A DNA stretch of 64,000 nucleotides from Epinephelus fuscoguttatus (lineage: Eukaryota > Chordata > Actinopteri > Perciformes > Serranidae). The stretch spans positions 12,215,379 through 12,279,378 of the forward strand of contig NC_064771.1 of NCBI RefSeq assembly GCF_011397635.1. Direction: 5' to 3'. The notes beneath the pieces are model-generated. The model saw only the letters and a list, made by a program, of their open reading frames with translations, was not told the DNA's origin and did not search any database. Of this stretch, positions 24,523 through 36,619 are shown piece after piece. Each line of letters begins with the position of its first letter. The stretch's first letter is position 1. A program made the position numbers and the translations under genes.

Positions 24523-24866
24523 TTAAAGGTCCAGTGTGTTGTAGTTAGCGGCATCTAGTGGTGAGGTTGCAGAACTGAATGCTTTCCTGTGTGCAAACAT
24601 TTAGAAGAGCTACAGAGGCTGACACGAAAATGTGACTGGTCCTATCTAGAGCCAGTGTTTCATTTGTCCACATTGGGCTACTGTAGAACAACATTGCGGA
24701 CTCAGTGGAAGAGGAACCACTCTACCCACTGTAGATAACAGCTCATTCTAAGGTGACAAAAACATTTTTCTGTTTTCAGGTGATAAAAACTAATAAATAC
24801 ATAGTCATAGATATTATATACCATTCTGCCAATAGTTTCCCCTAAATCATACACACTGGACCTCAA
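24523..24866. mobile_element. Complete TIR element (AAAGGTCCAGTGTGT family), unit 2
   Basis: Left end TTAAAGGTCCAGTGTGT; right end ACACACTGGACCTCAA, its near-perfect inverse. The element is about 344 bp and non-coding. It contains GGCATCTAGTGGTGAGG, also typical of this fish repeat as I recall it. Unit 1 keeps only the right part. Confidence 0.75.
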
Positions 24867-26444
24867 AGCAGGAAAGCTAACATGTCTTAAACATAAAATA
24901 CAAATTTTCCAGTTTTGGTTTTTGATTTATTTTATTCAAATTTTAGATATGCACACTGTAGTGAGCTATTTAGTTTTAATTTCACTTGGACTCAAAGGAC
25001 AACTTTTATTCCTTCAATCAGTTCATGCATTCAGTTTTGCGTCCATTAGAGTTTTTGTCTTTGTTTTTGGCACCTTCTTTTAGAAGTAATAGGTAATAGG
25101 TAGGTCTATTATAAGTTTTTTTTCAACTTCTTATCTGCTATTTAAAGTTTTGTATTTTGGGCCAGGCATCACTAACCATTGCACATTTCTTAATTTCTTG
25201 TTCTTGTTTTATCTTCAACCAGTATGTGTAGTGTTTTTTATGCGTTTTAATCCATTTGTGCCTGCAACTGAATATTTTCTTTGGTTGAAGTGTTCTCTGG
25301 ACTTGCCTCAGCACAAATCAGAAATTTTCAAAATCAATCAGTTTGGCTGAAAAATTTGTTTTTCTTATTCTATTTTGTTTAATTTTGGGGCACATGGGAC
25401 GACTGTTCTGTTTTATCTTTTTTTAACTGTAGATAATGTCTTTGAATAAGCAATAAAAATGTTAAAGTTCAAAGCATTTCCTCATTATAGAATTAAAACA
25501 AAAATTATGGAGATTTTCTTCTGTCTTGGTTTGAAAAGTGCTTATGGGTGATGTTTTACTTATTTTAATAACATAAGGCATGAATAAATGTTTTACATCC
25601 TATTCTGTTTGCTGAACATAAATAGCTGTCATGGGTGTTAGTCAAAGAACTGTGTAATCGGCTGAGCCATCAGTGTGTTAAACCAGTTCAACCTGAAGGA
25701 GGTTGTTCCTCTGTGAATGACGTTTGACAGTATTCAGACAGTTCTGTCATTGTTGTGTTATGTTCCCAAAATAAAGAATACATGAAAATATTGCCCTGTC
25801 CTGTCTGATAAGCTGTGTTGTCTGACATGCTGAGAGAGAATGTTCTGAATCTTTTGGGACTGCGACTGATGAATTAACCAACTAATCCACTGATCTGTTA
25901 GCCTTCAGGATTTTTGCTAAAGTGTTCCACTGCTTTTTCACATACCTGTCATACCTGGACAAAGTGTTCTTTCACTTTCACCTAAGTGTTTGGTCCAAAA
26001 CTGAGCATGTATTCATTGGATGATTGAAAACAAAATCCTGAAAATACAGTATGGAAAAGTGCTGCAGTCCGTCCTCAGCAGAGCTAATGGCTGCTAGCAT
26101 TCCTGCCGATATGGTAGACATGCAAGGGCATAGTTTCTTTATGTACATTTTCTAAATTTTGAGGGGGATGGGTCCCTTGCATCCCTCCTGAAATCTACAC
26201 CTATGCCCAATGCACCTGAAAGTGTTAGTTTTGCATTATTGGTGTGTTATCTTGCCATCACCATCTAATTCTACCCAAACACCTTGGTTGTGATTATTGA
26301 AGGAATATAAGACTAACTGTGTGCACTTTTTTTTACCAAGATTTCAATGAGAGATCAATACTAATCTTATGTGTGTGTGATAAATATAAAGCGAGAGCCA
26401 GCAAATGTTTAGCCTTAAGCAGGATTCACAGTTCCTCGTCAAAA

Positions 26445-26498
26445 CCATACCTATGGCGTAGACTCTATGACGACGCAGAGCCTACGCCATAGGTATGG
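26445..26498. repeat. Perfect 17-bp inverted repeat, unit 2
   Basis: Same hairpin as at 18366-18419: arms 26445-26461 and 26482-26498 with a 20-base loop. Confidence 0.85.
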
Positions 26499-27182
26499 TG
26501 CCTATGCAGCTCCCTGGAACCTCTCCAGAAATGAAAGCTGAAACCATTTCCCTCAGTAGAAATGAAGCTTTTATTTACTTTAATATAGCAAAAAAGAAAC
26601 AATAAACTGTGTAGACAATAAAGCCTACACAAAATAGCATTTCAAGTCTTATGTGTGATTTATCCTGGCTTCATATAAGCAGAGGAAATCTGAGCTAGTC
26701 GCTAGGCTAATTTATAGAATGTAAAATGCTGGCGCTAATAACGTTAGCATGTTACATTTGTTTGGAAAACGTGTTTAATACAAGACAGTTGTTTTGTCGG
26801 TGAGTCTTGTGAGTTGTAATGGAGCCAAATTTTGTAACGTTATCTTTGTTAAATGTTGCTGTTGTCCCTGGCTTCATATGAGTAGAGGAAAATTCTGCTA
26901 GCCACTAGGCTAATTTCTACAGTGTAAAATGCCGTAGGCTTGTGCTAATAATGTTAGCATGTTGTATTTGTGGAGAAAATGTGTTTGTCTGTGAATGCTG
27001 CGAGTTATAGTGAAACCAATTTGTGTAATTGTGTTTCAAACCGTCACTATTAAGTCATGTTTAATGTGTTTAATGGGTGTTTTGACTCAACTAAACTTTG
27101 TAGCACTTCACAGAAACTCCACCACAGGCAAGTGTTTTGGAGGTGTAACTGCAGAGTGACACAGACACACCACCGCACAAGT

Positions 27183-29349
27183 ATAAATGCTCACAATGAC
27201 ATAGGCCATTTGGGTAGGCTTTGCATAGAGCTGACACACAAGTATAATTCCTGGAGCTGGACTGGAGCTTGGGGAAACAGTTAGCCTGACTTTGCATTAG
27301 GTAAAGGGTTGCATGCAGGGTTGGCTCTACTTCAGTGTAGAGAGTGAAAGTAGCTGAAAAGGTTAAGGAAGCTGAAGCTGTTTGGTAACTGCAGAACAAT
27401 TTCAGGAGAAGAATAACATCTGCACCTGAGTTAGTTTTTAGCTTGCTGCTAGCTATTGGACAGAAAGACAAGTGTTTTATCGTCTTCACAGGCTCTGTCT
27501 TACTGTCGTCTTTAAGGGATCAGATATCTGATTCACCCAAGACACATTCACTGTAAATTTTGTGATTAGTTAAGTTATGAGTGGGAACTATTTCTTGGCT
27601 GGTAGAAGTTATTTCCTGTTAATTAGTGAGCTTTAGAGGTGCTTGTAGGATGATTTTTGTTACCTTTAGACAGAGCCAGGATAGCTGTTTGTATGTTTCC
27701 ACTCTAAATGCTATGCTAAGCTACGCAAACTGCTTGCTGGCTGTAGCACCCTTGTTAGCACACAGACATGACAGTGAAAAAACCCCAAGTGTATTCCCCA
27801 CAATGTCAAACAGTTCCTTTGGGCATGAAGAGGTATTGTGTATTCCTGCAATTCAGACTCGTCACCAACCATCTATCAATGACAATATTAGTTATAGTGG
27901 TGCCTCTGTGAGCTCAGCAACAACACTGAACAGACTGCTGACCCCACTTGTTTGTGGTCAGAGCCAATAGAGATGCATTTTTAAAAAATCACGGTACATC
28001 GTGGCTGACTTCGACACCCTTGTCATATGTTTCCACTTTTGCTGTGATTGTATTCCTCTTCATTATTCATTCAAACAGAGTTGCAGCAGTGGCCAGCACT
28101 TGTAGCAAATGCCTTCCATGTGTCTCTAATTGCCTCAGTAGAGGTATTTAACACAAGGTGAAGTCATTAACACATGGACACACTTGTCAGATGTGGAGCC
28201 AGGCGGCCCTGGGTGAAAAAGTAGACAATAGCACACTAAGCTAAAGCAACATCCACGAAATCTGGTGTGCATCAGTTCTCAGGGAAAAATACATCAAGAT
28301 CACCATTTTCAACAGGAGACACACAGAAGTTAGTCTGTTAAAGTCCTGACACTTCAACAGCCAAGGACTTAAACCTAGATCAATGGATTTTAGACGACAA
28401 ATGTTCAACTATACAATGCATATGAATACATGTACATATAAATAGCTTGCTAACACATAATATAGCATCACTTTTGGGTGTTTTTCGGGTTAAAAGCTTT
28501 GTGCTGCTTTCAAAACAAACCCTACTGTTTATTTCTGACATTATCCAAACTTTGTTCGAGACACCATGAAAATATCAAATCAATTTAAAGCAAAAATTAA
28601 AACCACAGGAATTGCATTCATGAGGTTTTCATATGGGAAGAGTATTAGTCATATCATTTTAAAACAATGAGACCCTTTGATGAGACATTTAAATTACATG
28701 GCACATTAAACCATATACTGAAATATGATCATACTTATTATCAATGAAACAGAGGATCCAGTGCCTCTTGTTTTCGCCTTGCCTGAGTCAACAGCACCAT
28801 CTGCTGTCCATGTACAAGCACTGCATTCATCTTGTAGCAAGCTAAAACTGACTAGGTGGTGTCCAGTTTGTAAGAAGCAAGAAGAGGCAAAGGACATCCG
28901 TACATTAGTCTTGAGGTTTCTAAAGCTTTGGCAAAGTAATGTTGAAATGAGATTTTGGTCTAAATGTAGGTTTAGGGGAAATCAGCATGAGAGGAATAGG
29001 ACTTTTTCATGGAAGACATTTTGACATGTCACAGTAGTAAAAGCACAGGTGTAACAAATACTGTAAATGTTAGCTGACATTGATTTAGCTGCTGCAGTTT
29101 CAGGATTCTGGTATTGAGCATGCTGGCTCACTGTCATTCTGTCATGTCTTACTGAGACACTTGAATAGAACAGAGATATCATTAGTGTTATTAGTGCTGA
29201 ATTTAAAATATGAGAATGTACTTTTGTCAAGTGTCCGAGTTAATATGACGCAAGGTAAGCTGGTAAAATAAAGTAAGACAAATTTGGCTTAAACAGTGCT
29301 GAAAACAGTGGTTGGTTTAAATTGTTCTGTTTCCAGTCGTTTGACTAGA
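27183..29349. other. Intergenic DNA, no gene recognised
   Basis: Several ORFs of 60-130 codons occur on both strands, but they overlap each other and have no recognisable domain, signal peptide or exon-like splice context. I see nothing I can name here. Confidence 0.4.
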
Positions 29350-30679
29350 AGGGTGCTTTCACACCTGCCCTGTTTGGTTCGGTTCAATCAGATCACTTCA
29401 TTTACCCCCTAAGTGTGGTTCATTAAGATAAGATAAGATAAGATAAGATAAGATAAGATAAGATAAGATAAGATAAGATTAACTTTATTGTACCGCAAGG
29501 GAAATTCGTCTTGGGCAGTATAGTGCAAACAGCTGCAATATTCACATACATACATACAATCAACATCAACATAGACAAGTTGCCAACATAGTGCGCTGAG
29601 TGTGTTACAGTTGCAGACTACTGTTGCAAGAGTAGTGCAACCATTTCCCTTGTTTGTAAGGTTACAAACAAGGGAACTACAGGTATAGCACTGGCCTATC
29701 TCAAAGTGCAAGTGAGTGCATATAAAACAGATAAATACAGAGGTCAAATAAAAACACCAGTATACCAGTTAAAATTATGTTAAATCAGTTGCGGGACCAT
29801 AGTGCAGATAAGAACAATACTAGATAAGAACAACAATAACCAGACCATTTAGGCATAGATAACCCTGCGCACATCCGGCTCAACCAGGGGGGCATTGCAG
29901 GGCCAGCAGGTGAGCAGGCAACCACCTATTAGCATAATAGCAATAGTAAACAGTGATTGACGGTGAATTGACGGGGAATTTGACGGGCAGGGGATCAGAA
30001 GCCATAAGCCTCCCCTCTGCCCACGTTATAAGCAGTTGTGAACACAGCTATCACACTCGGGTGCTCACCAAAACAACTGGACCGAGAGCTTCTATGAAGT
30101 GGTCTCAGTACGGTTACAAATGAACTCTGGAGCGGTTTGTTTGTGGTGAGAACATGTTCCGACCTCAATCTGAACCAACTGCAGTCACATGACACATTGT
30201 TTGGGTGAAACATGAGCATGTTACAGTCCTGGAGGATTATTAATGTGCACCTCCTCCTGTACTGCCTTAATATGCACATTCAGCACATCCAATGCATCAA
30301 AACATTGTTTTCTAGTTGGAGCCGTGCCTCATTTTCAAACTGTATGGTTTGCCTAAAATGAACAATGACAGCACAATGCACACGATGGCCAGCACTAAAA
30401 TCAACCTGCATAGTTGTCCCCCTATTGTGACATTAGAAAGTGTCCTATGTATCTTGCAAGTGTACTCTTCTTCAACGTTTTATTTACTTCCTGGATTTTT
30501 CCTGCATAGAAATTCTGACCAATCAAGAGCAGCTTTCTCACACAAGGCATTTTATCTGGTCCGCTTGTAAATGCTGCAGTGAGAGCACGAACCAACTCTA
30601 GGCAATTATGCAACTTTTTAAGAAAAGTTCGGACCAAGTTCGGACCAAAGCAAGTGAACTCTAGGTCTGAAAGCACCCT
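29350..30679. mobile_element. TIR element of about 1.33 kb with nested retroposon end
   Basis: Left terminus AGGGTGCTTTCACACCT; right terminus is the inverse of AGGGTGCTTTCAGACCT (16 of 17 match). Inside both ends are GGTTCGG/GGTCCGAAC-type motifs. No transposase frame is intact. The target duplication is unclear: 3- and 8-base flanks do not match. A right-end relative lies at about 3283-3295. Confidence 0.6.
29424..29770 (-). mobile_element. Retroposon 3' end with (TTATC)n tail, antisense
   Basis: On the - strand the sequence ends GAATTTCCCTTGCGGTACAA, then TAAAGTTAA, then about ten TTATC units. This CAAGGGAAATTC/ACTTTATTG end with a pentamer tail is a common 3' terminus of fish non-LTR retroposons. 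It lies within the TIR element 29350-30679, so it is a younger insertion. Confidence 0.55.
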
Positions 30680-33044
30680 AAATAAGGATATTAGGAGGCC
30701 AATGGCAAAGAATATAGGAAAGAATATAGGCCTGTCACACCAGTCCATACAGGTCACAGGAGTAAGCAACCTGCAGCTCCAGAGCCACATACTGCTCTGT
30801 CACCCCTCCCCAGTGGCTCCCTGTGGCTTTGACAAAAAAATATGTAAATAAAAATGATTATTTCTTCACATTTTACTTTTTATTTATCATCGTTGTAAAC
30901 CTTGAGAAGTTCTTACATACTCCAAATGTAAAAATGTGTAGCCTATACCTCAAAAAGAAAAATGTTTTAACATTTCATCAACTAAAATGTGCATAATATG
31001 TCCTCTAAATTTTGCCAAACCTCAATAGAAAGTTGCTAGTCTTCAGTCTCCCTAGCTAGGCTAGCTATGGATTCCAAATCCAGAGGAGGAAAAGTCTTGG
31101 TGGAAAATAATAGGGTGTGGACAGATTTGTTTGCCTTAACCACCAACACTGCAAAGTTAAAGTACCGAATAATCATAAAAGCCCACTGCAGCCCCCTTGT
31201 GGTAAAATGGATTAATGAATGCCCATTTAGACCTATTAATAATGTTGATTGGCTAATTTAGATTTAATAGGGTGTGTTACCTTCATACAAAGCTTTTTTA
31301 AATTCATATTACAAAATATACATATATACAAAAATGTAAAGGCTGCCGACACCTGATGAAGTTTTTTATTCATTGAATTATTTTAATATCTTAGTTATCT
31401 AAAAGTCTAGTTGGATGATTCATCATGTTAGCTAGCTGGGTAAAGGTTTAACTTCTGATTTGGCTCCATTCAAATGAGAGAGCTGTGCTTTTTCCCCCAC
31501 AGTGCTCAAGTCAGTTTGAGCATGGCCCAAAACATCTAGCCTGCAATGTTTCTCCAAGGATGAGGGTCAAAGCAACCTTTCATGCCGGGTTCACACTACA
31601 TGATATCAGCCTGATTCTAGCCCAACGCAGCAACGTACGATGTCGACTCGGATCATTGACGACAATGAGTGCCATACGCCATAATGCATCATTTAATACC
31701 ATGTCGTGTGTCATAGTAGACAACAACTGACAGCATCTAGAATGCCTCACGATGTCTCGATGGAAAATCTAGCATGATTAATTTTCTTTTTGTCGTTCAT
31801 GACTGCTCCCGTCACAGCCGTCATTTTAAGCAATAGGAGCCCAGAGCAATCTGTTGCCGTAGACGACTGTACGGCAGCAAGACCCCAGGCTTTTTGATAT
31901 TTCCTCTAGGGATGTTACCACACAGAGTAAAAGGGGGAAATGATGGTGTGAAACAGCAGAGGCACTTTATTAACCTGGTGAGTACTGTCATTAGCATCAG
32001 GCTAGCAAACAATGTTATTTATTCATAATGGAGGATATAAAGGAATAAAATTTAAAGAATAGAGGTGGGGCTTTTACTTACAACAACTGCAGAGGCTACC
32101 AGCTTCATTTGAAACAGACTTGTTGTGGAGGATTCAGTGACTTGCATAGTTTGCATGTGCTACTTCAGTTGTAGCTCCTGCCATCTGGTGGCACTTTTTA
32201 CCTTACTACAATAACATTTCGGCTGGCACATGAACAGACACAGCGACTGAAATCATAATAAAAGTAATAACAATAGCACACCGGGGATGTTTGGTCATGG
32301 ACCATTGTGTAGTCTGTCATGTCTATCGGCCAAGTCGCGGCACGATTTTATGACTCCACAATTGTGTAATTTGACAAAGTGTCTGTTGGAACAGACACAC
32401 TAACCATGACGGAGCTCCAGCCTTGAATGTTTTCTTAAAAAACCCCAAATCTTTTAGGTTTATAAAACACTTTTAAGTTTGCAACATTTTCCCTCACACT
32501 CTCTGACTGGACCAGCAAATCACTGGAACAAAAGTTTTATTATTTTTCTATTAGTAATGCTGTTTACGCCAAATTCCTACCAGACCCATGTAATGTACCT
32601 TAAAAATGGTAACATCAGACAATTTTTACCTCTTTTTAGGCAGCAGAAGTGAACATTAGTCATCATCAACATCTGTAGTGTCATGGTTTGATGAAGACCA
32701 TTTAACTGAATTCAATTTAAAAATAACCTTCACTGGGAACCTATTTGTTGCCGTTTGCGTGAAGGAATTATAAGTGTGTGACTGGCTGGTAACAGTGAGG
32801 TCATGAGTGTTGTTGTCACCATAAGGGTGCCAGGCAACCAGCTGGAGGTCACCGCTCCCATCCAGGACACATTCACCAGTAAAACCACCAGGCTAGCTGT
32901 TTCCCCCAGTCTTTATTCTAAGCTAAGCTGTCTCCTGACTGTAGCTCCACATTTAACTAACAAAAAATAAGAGTGGTATAAATTGTCTCATCTAAGGAGG
33001 CAAATTTCCCAAAATGTCAAATTATTCCTTCAACCTAAAAATAA
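30680..33044. other. Intergenic DNA, no gene recognised
   Basis: At about 31583 begins a TIR-like start (GCCGGGTTCACACTACATGAT) with CG-rich sequence to about 31760. Its matching right end was not found, so the element is decayed or I cannot delimit it. A CTCF-like motif lies at 32176-32192 on the - strand (core CCACCAGATGGCAGG). Otherwise AT-rich, with uninformative ORFs. Confidence 0.4.
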
Positions 33045-33052
33045 CATTCTAC

Positions 33053-33531
33053 CAGGGGCGATTCTAGGATCAGAGGTTTAGGGGTGCTGAGCACCCAGAG
33101 AGCTGCCCGGCCAGGCAAGAGAAATTTCACTGTTTTGTACATTTTAACTCAATTTCATTCCCACATTTGTGAAAGTAAAGCACAACACTTTTTGGGAAAG
33201 TCTGTGACTAAACCATCAAATCTGATAAAGGTTATTTAAATGCTGAACCACAGCAAAAGAGGAATGGATTGGAATCATCAAAGAAACATATCGTAACCCT
33301 AATTTCTGGGGGAAGACAACTCATTTTGATACAGGGTGCTGTATTTTTGTTGTTAAAATATTATGTTGCAACCAAGTACTGTATGGTTTTGACGCTTTTC
33401 TGGCTTGTTAAAAAGGGACATACAGTAAAAAAAAAAAATGAATAAATAAAAAATCTCTTAAACTTTAGGGGTGCTGGGATTCAATTTAGGGGTGCTTCAG
33501 CACCCCCAAAAATGGGCTAGAAACGCCTGTG
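33053..33531. mobile_element. hAT-like non-autonomous transposon with perfect 8-bp target duplication
   Basis: Left end CAGGGGCGATTC, right end the inverse of CACAGGCGTTTC (9 of 12). Both sides are flanked by CATTCTAC (33045-33052 and 33532-33539). The subterminal motif TTTAGGGGTGCT is present near the left end as GGTTTAGGGGTGCTGAGCACC and twice near the right end. 479 bp, no coding capacity. Confidence 0.8.
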
Positions 33532-33635
33532 CATTCTACTGTATCTTTCTCTAAAATGAGACACAAAAACTCCTGTCTGTGGATCCCAGCTCCATCACAC
33601 AGGTTGCTGTATATCTGTAAATTCAGCCACGTGCA

Positions 33636-33830
33636 CAGGACACCATCGTCTGTCCTGAGCTGCTGGTGAAGCTCCAGTCTACGTCAGAGGGCTTCCCTTT
33701 AAGTCTATCTATGATCAGCACATTGTCAGTGTAAACATTTGAGGACATCCCACACCCAGCAGCTGTCTCATATACGTTCACGTGGCAGATGTCACACACA
33801 AACACACATACAGTACACAGGAAGACACAC
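33636..33830 (-). repeat. Protein-like dispersed segment, copy A (antisense)
   Basis: The - strand frame reads VCDICHVNVYETAAGCG, then MSSNVYTDNVLIIDRLKGK, then a DVDWSFT motif. A diverged copy with the same frame lies on the + strand at about 38600-38757. Unknown identity: it may be an exon fragment or the remnant of a repeat that once coded. Confidence 0.5.
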
Positions 33831-34079
33831 TGCCAACATGTTAGTCGTTCAGCTGTGTTTCTCTCCCCTGCACCTTTAAGTAATGGCGTCCTCAGTATCT
33901 CATTTCCATCCCAAACACACACTTTTTCTTCGTGATATTTACCCTTAACTTCGTCATTAGCATATACGTTTCTTGAAAATTGTTTTTAATAATAAAAAGG
34001 ACATTATGAAGCATTAAATAAAGACAAAATGCTGTTTTAGCAAATTCAATCATCATGTGATGCTGGTATCTTGTTGTTT

Positions 34080-34640
34080 ACAGTGTTTATAGCCATAATC
34101 TATCCTGTGGCTTATCTGTCAGTGTGGCTGCTAAGTGACACAAGAGAGATCAAAAAAAGGCCAATTCACTGTGGGGGCCTTAAACATGAGTAATGGCCCC
34201 TAAATGAGGGGATCATCATTCCTGTGTGATCGCCACTAGTTTGATTAACAATTGGGGAGAGAGTGCGGGTGTTGATCAGCATGATGGTCTTGGGAATTTG
34301 ATCCCTTTTGTTCGCCCTGATTGATGGGAGATCATCTCGGATTCATCTTAACGGAGGAATAAACGTGTCATTGCGATTTCGGTGTCAGCTCTGAGTCACT
34401 GTCCAAACGGACACGATGACCGGCTGCGTGTTTTGTGGGAATGTGCGCATTAACAAGCAGCTTTTGAAAACGCGCTTCATTTGCGTCACGGCTCCTCTTG
34501 TTCGTTTGCTCTCTTGCAACTGGCCTCATACTGATAACAGGCGACTGGGGCCGAGAAACACATGACGTGCAGCACCGGCGACAAAACATCATTATGGGAT
34601 AACTTTATTTGGTTGGCCCGCTAATTGGGCCCATTTATAA
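34080..34640 (+). promoter_or_regulatory. Candidate upstream regulatory stretch of the BMP-like gene
   Basis: A roughly 560-bp low-repeat, more GC-balanced island between repeat-rich and AT-rich DNA, 1.1-1.7 kb upstream of the admp start. It contains homeobox-type cores (CTAATTGG, ATTAAC) and several GATCA/GATC-rich motifs such as TTTGATCCC. No convincing ORF. Regulatory role is inferred only from position and composition. Confidence 0.25.
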
Positions 34641-34857
34641 AACAACTGTAAAGCAGCAGTGTGGAGAGAAAAAAAGATCCCTCTCCGTATTTAGGTTTAG
34701 TCCTTCATATTTAATGTTGAATTAATTTATTTCATCATAATATTGCCACATATTTGTAAATATCATCAAACATGTTGACTGTTGTTTTTATTTACTATTT
34801 GTTTTTTTTTATTTATTCAATAATGCATCCCTATAGATACTATTTTGTGAACCCCCC

Positions 34858-34871
34858 CTATAATAATAATG

Positions 34872-34903
<32 letters not shown>
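34858..34903. repeat. (AAT)n microsatellite
   Basis: About 15 trinucleotide units with one interruption, in very AT-rich DNA (34680-35200) that holds no gene. Confidence 0.85.
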
Positions 34904-34905
<2 letters not shown>

Positions 34906-35685
34906 GTTTTTTTAGAACACCAATAATAATAATCATTTTTATTGGTATTTAATAATCATATAGTAATATTATTGATAATTAAGATTGAAAAAAACTGTAT
35001 ATGATACAACACAAGTGATAATAAATATTGTTATTACTTAATAATTATATAATTAATTAAAATTGTTATCAATTATTTTTGTTGTTGTTTTTATAATCTT
35101 TTTTATTTATTGTACTTATTAGTGACAAGAAAAAGAGTGAATGAGAAGTCAACAAAAATAAACTAGCAAACAATAAAAAGATAAATAAACAAGAGAATAT
35201 GGTATGTGCAAATTTCTTCTTCTTGTTGTTTCCGTACTGCACCCTGGATGGCTTTTGTCTTTTCAGTTTCTCTCACTCATTTCCCTTATATTTTATTTTT
35301 GTTTGTTTGTTTGTTGTTTGAATGTAAAAAGAAAATGGAGCCCACCTTTGGGTGTCATCCTGGAGGACTCCCTTTAGGAAGATCCGCCACTGTATCAAAA
35401 GGATTTATGACTTTATAAAGTTATCTTTTGACTTCAGTGACTTAAAACATGTCTCTGCTTCCTGATAATATTTGGTTGAACGGGTGAAATTAGACAAATG
35501 GCCTCTGACCTACTGTAAACTGGAGCTACAAATGAAGCAGCATTAGCCATTTATTTATTTATTTTTTATCTTTATAGCTGACTCTCGGGTCATTTTCACC
35601 TTTCCTTTGTGTGTTTCCACCATCATCACCATCAATCACGGCCCAATCATCTCCTGGTGTTAGCTGAATACAGGGACAGCCTGTT

Positions 35686-35693
35686 ATCAAAGG
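35686..35693 (+). promoter_or_regulatory. TCF/LEF-type site in the proximal upstream region of the BMP-like gene
   Basis: ATCAAAGG, a match to the TCF/LEF core, 65-72 bases before the start codon. A CCAAT is at 35643-35647, and TTTATAG (TATA-like) is near 35572. Such short motifs occur often by chance. The family is known to be controlled by organizer signals, which makes the site worth testing, no more. Confidence 0.2.
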
Positions 35694-35757
35694 CAGCGGG
35701 GTGGCCCTTATCACCCACCGTCCCACAGCTCCGCAGCTCAGTCCACTCTCACTAAAT

Positions 35758-36553
35758 ATGACAACAGGAGCTCTGCGCCTCTGGCTCGTCCTCGCTGTCC
35801 AGCTGAGATGCGTCACGCTGCTGGCCATCCCGCTGGACAGGGGGACCTCAGGGCGGCAGGGCGGGTTGGATGCGACGAGCACGGTGAGTGAGAAGCTGGA
35901 CGCGTTGTTCCATCTGAAGGATTTACCTCGGGGTCCAGCGGTGGCTCCGCACAAGAAGGCTCCTCAGTTTATGTTGGATCTGTTTAACGCGGTGACAGTC
36001 TCTGATGGACGCCCGAAGAGCCAGAAGGAGATTTTGGAGGGAAACATAGTGCGGAGTTTCGAGGATAAAGGTGAGTAACACTGACATGTACCCAAAAATG
36101 TACTTTGGAAAAAAATTAAGCCATACAGCAGCATTCAGTGTCACGGATTACAGTGCGTAATTGTTATCCAAACGCGCAATTGCGCACCATTACGCGCGGC
36201 TAATAACCCCGTTGAACAGCCTATTTTAAACACTTTGATACATGTATTCATAAAAACACTAATTAAGTGTTTCATTAAAGGTATGTTTGGTGTTTTCCGC
36301 CTGCAGGTCATGCTGGAGAAAGGTTTCACTTCTTCAACCTGTCGTCTTTCGGCAGAGAGGAGAGAATGATAAAGGCGGAGTTCCGCTGGTTCAGAAAGAA
36401 ACAGAAGTTTTACCTCGGAAAATCATTTGGGCCTCATTTCTATAAGGTAAAATACCTTGTGGTGATGATTTTTAATCTGTTTCATCTTGATATTTGAATT
36501 TCGAGTAAGTGAACATCAGCAATGAGTTATAATAATATTTTGGTGCTAGAGAT

Positions 36554-36619
<66 letters not shown>

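Larger units (their letters stand above)
19961..27182 (+). repeat. Tandem segmental duplication, unit 2 (ApoL-like gene copy 2)
   Basis: Direct tandem partner of 13331-19115. Both left edges share GCCAGATGA followed by GAGCACTTAC, with 7-8 extra bases in unit 2. The right edges diverge after CGCACAAGT. Unit 2 is longer because it carries an hAT-like insertion (21210-21771), other unit-2-specific DNA (20476-21201 and about 23170-23812) and a complete TIR element (24523-24866). Confidence 0.85.

Noticed and set aside
27057-27970. Frames of 75-132 codons downstream of unit 2
   Set aside because: They overlap on opposite strands, one starts inside the duplicated repeat block, and there is no homology I recognise.
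29409-29747. 112-codon - strand frame with an ILSYL run
   Set aside because: The run is the translation of the (TTATC)n retroposon tail.
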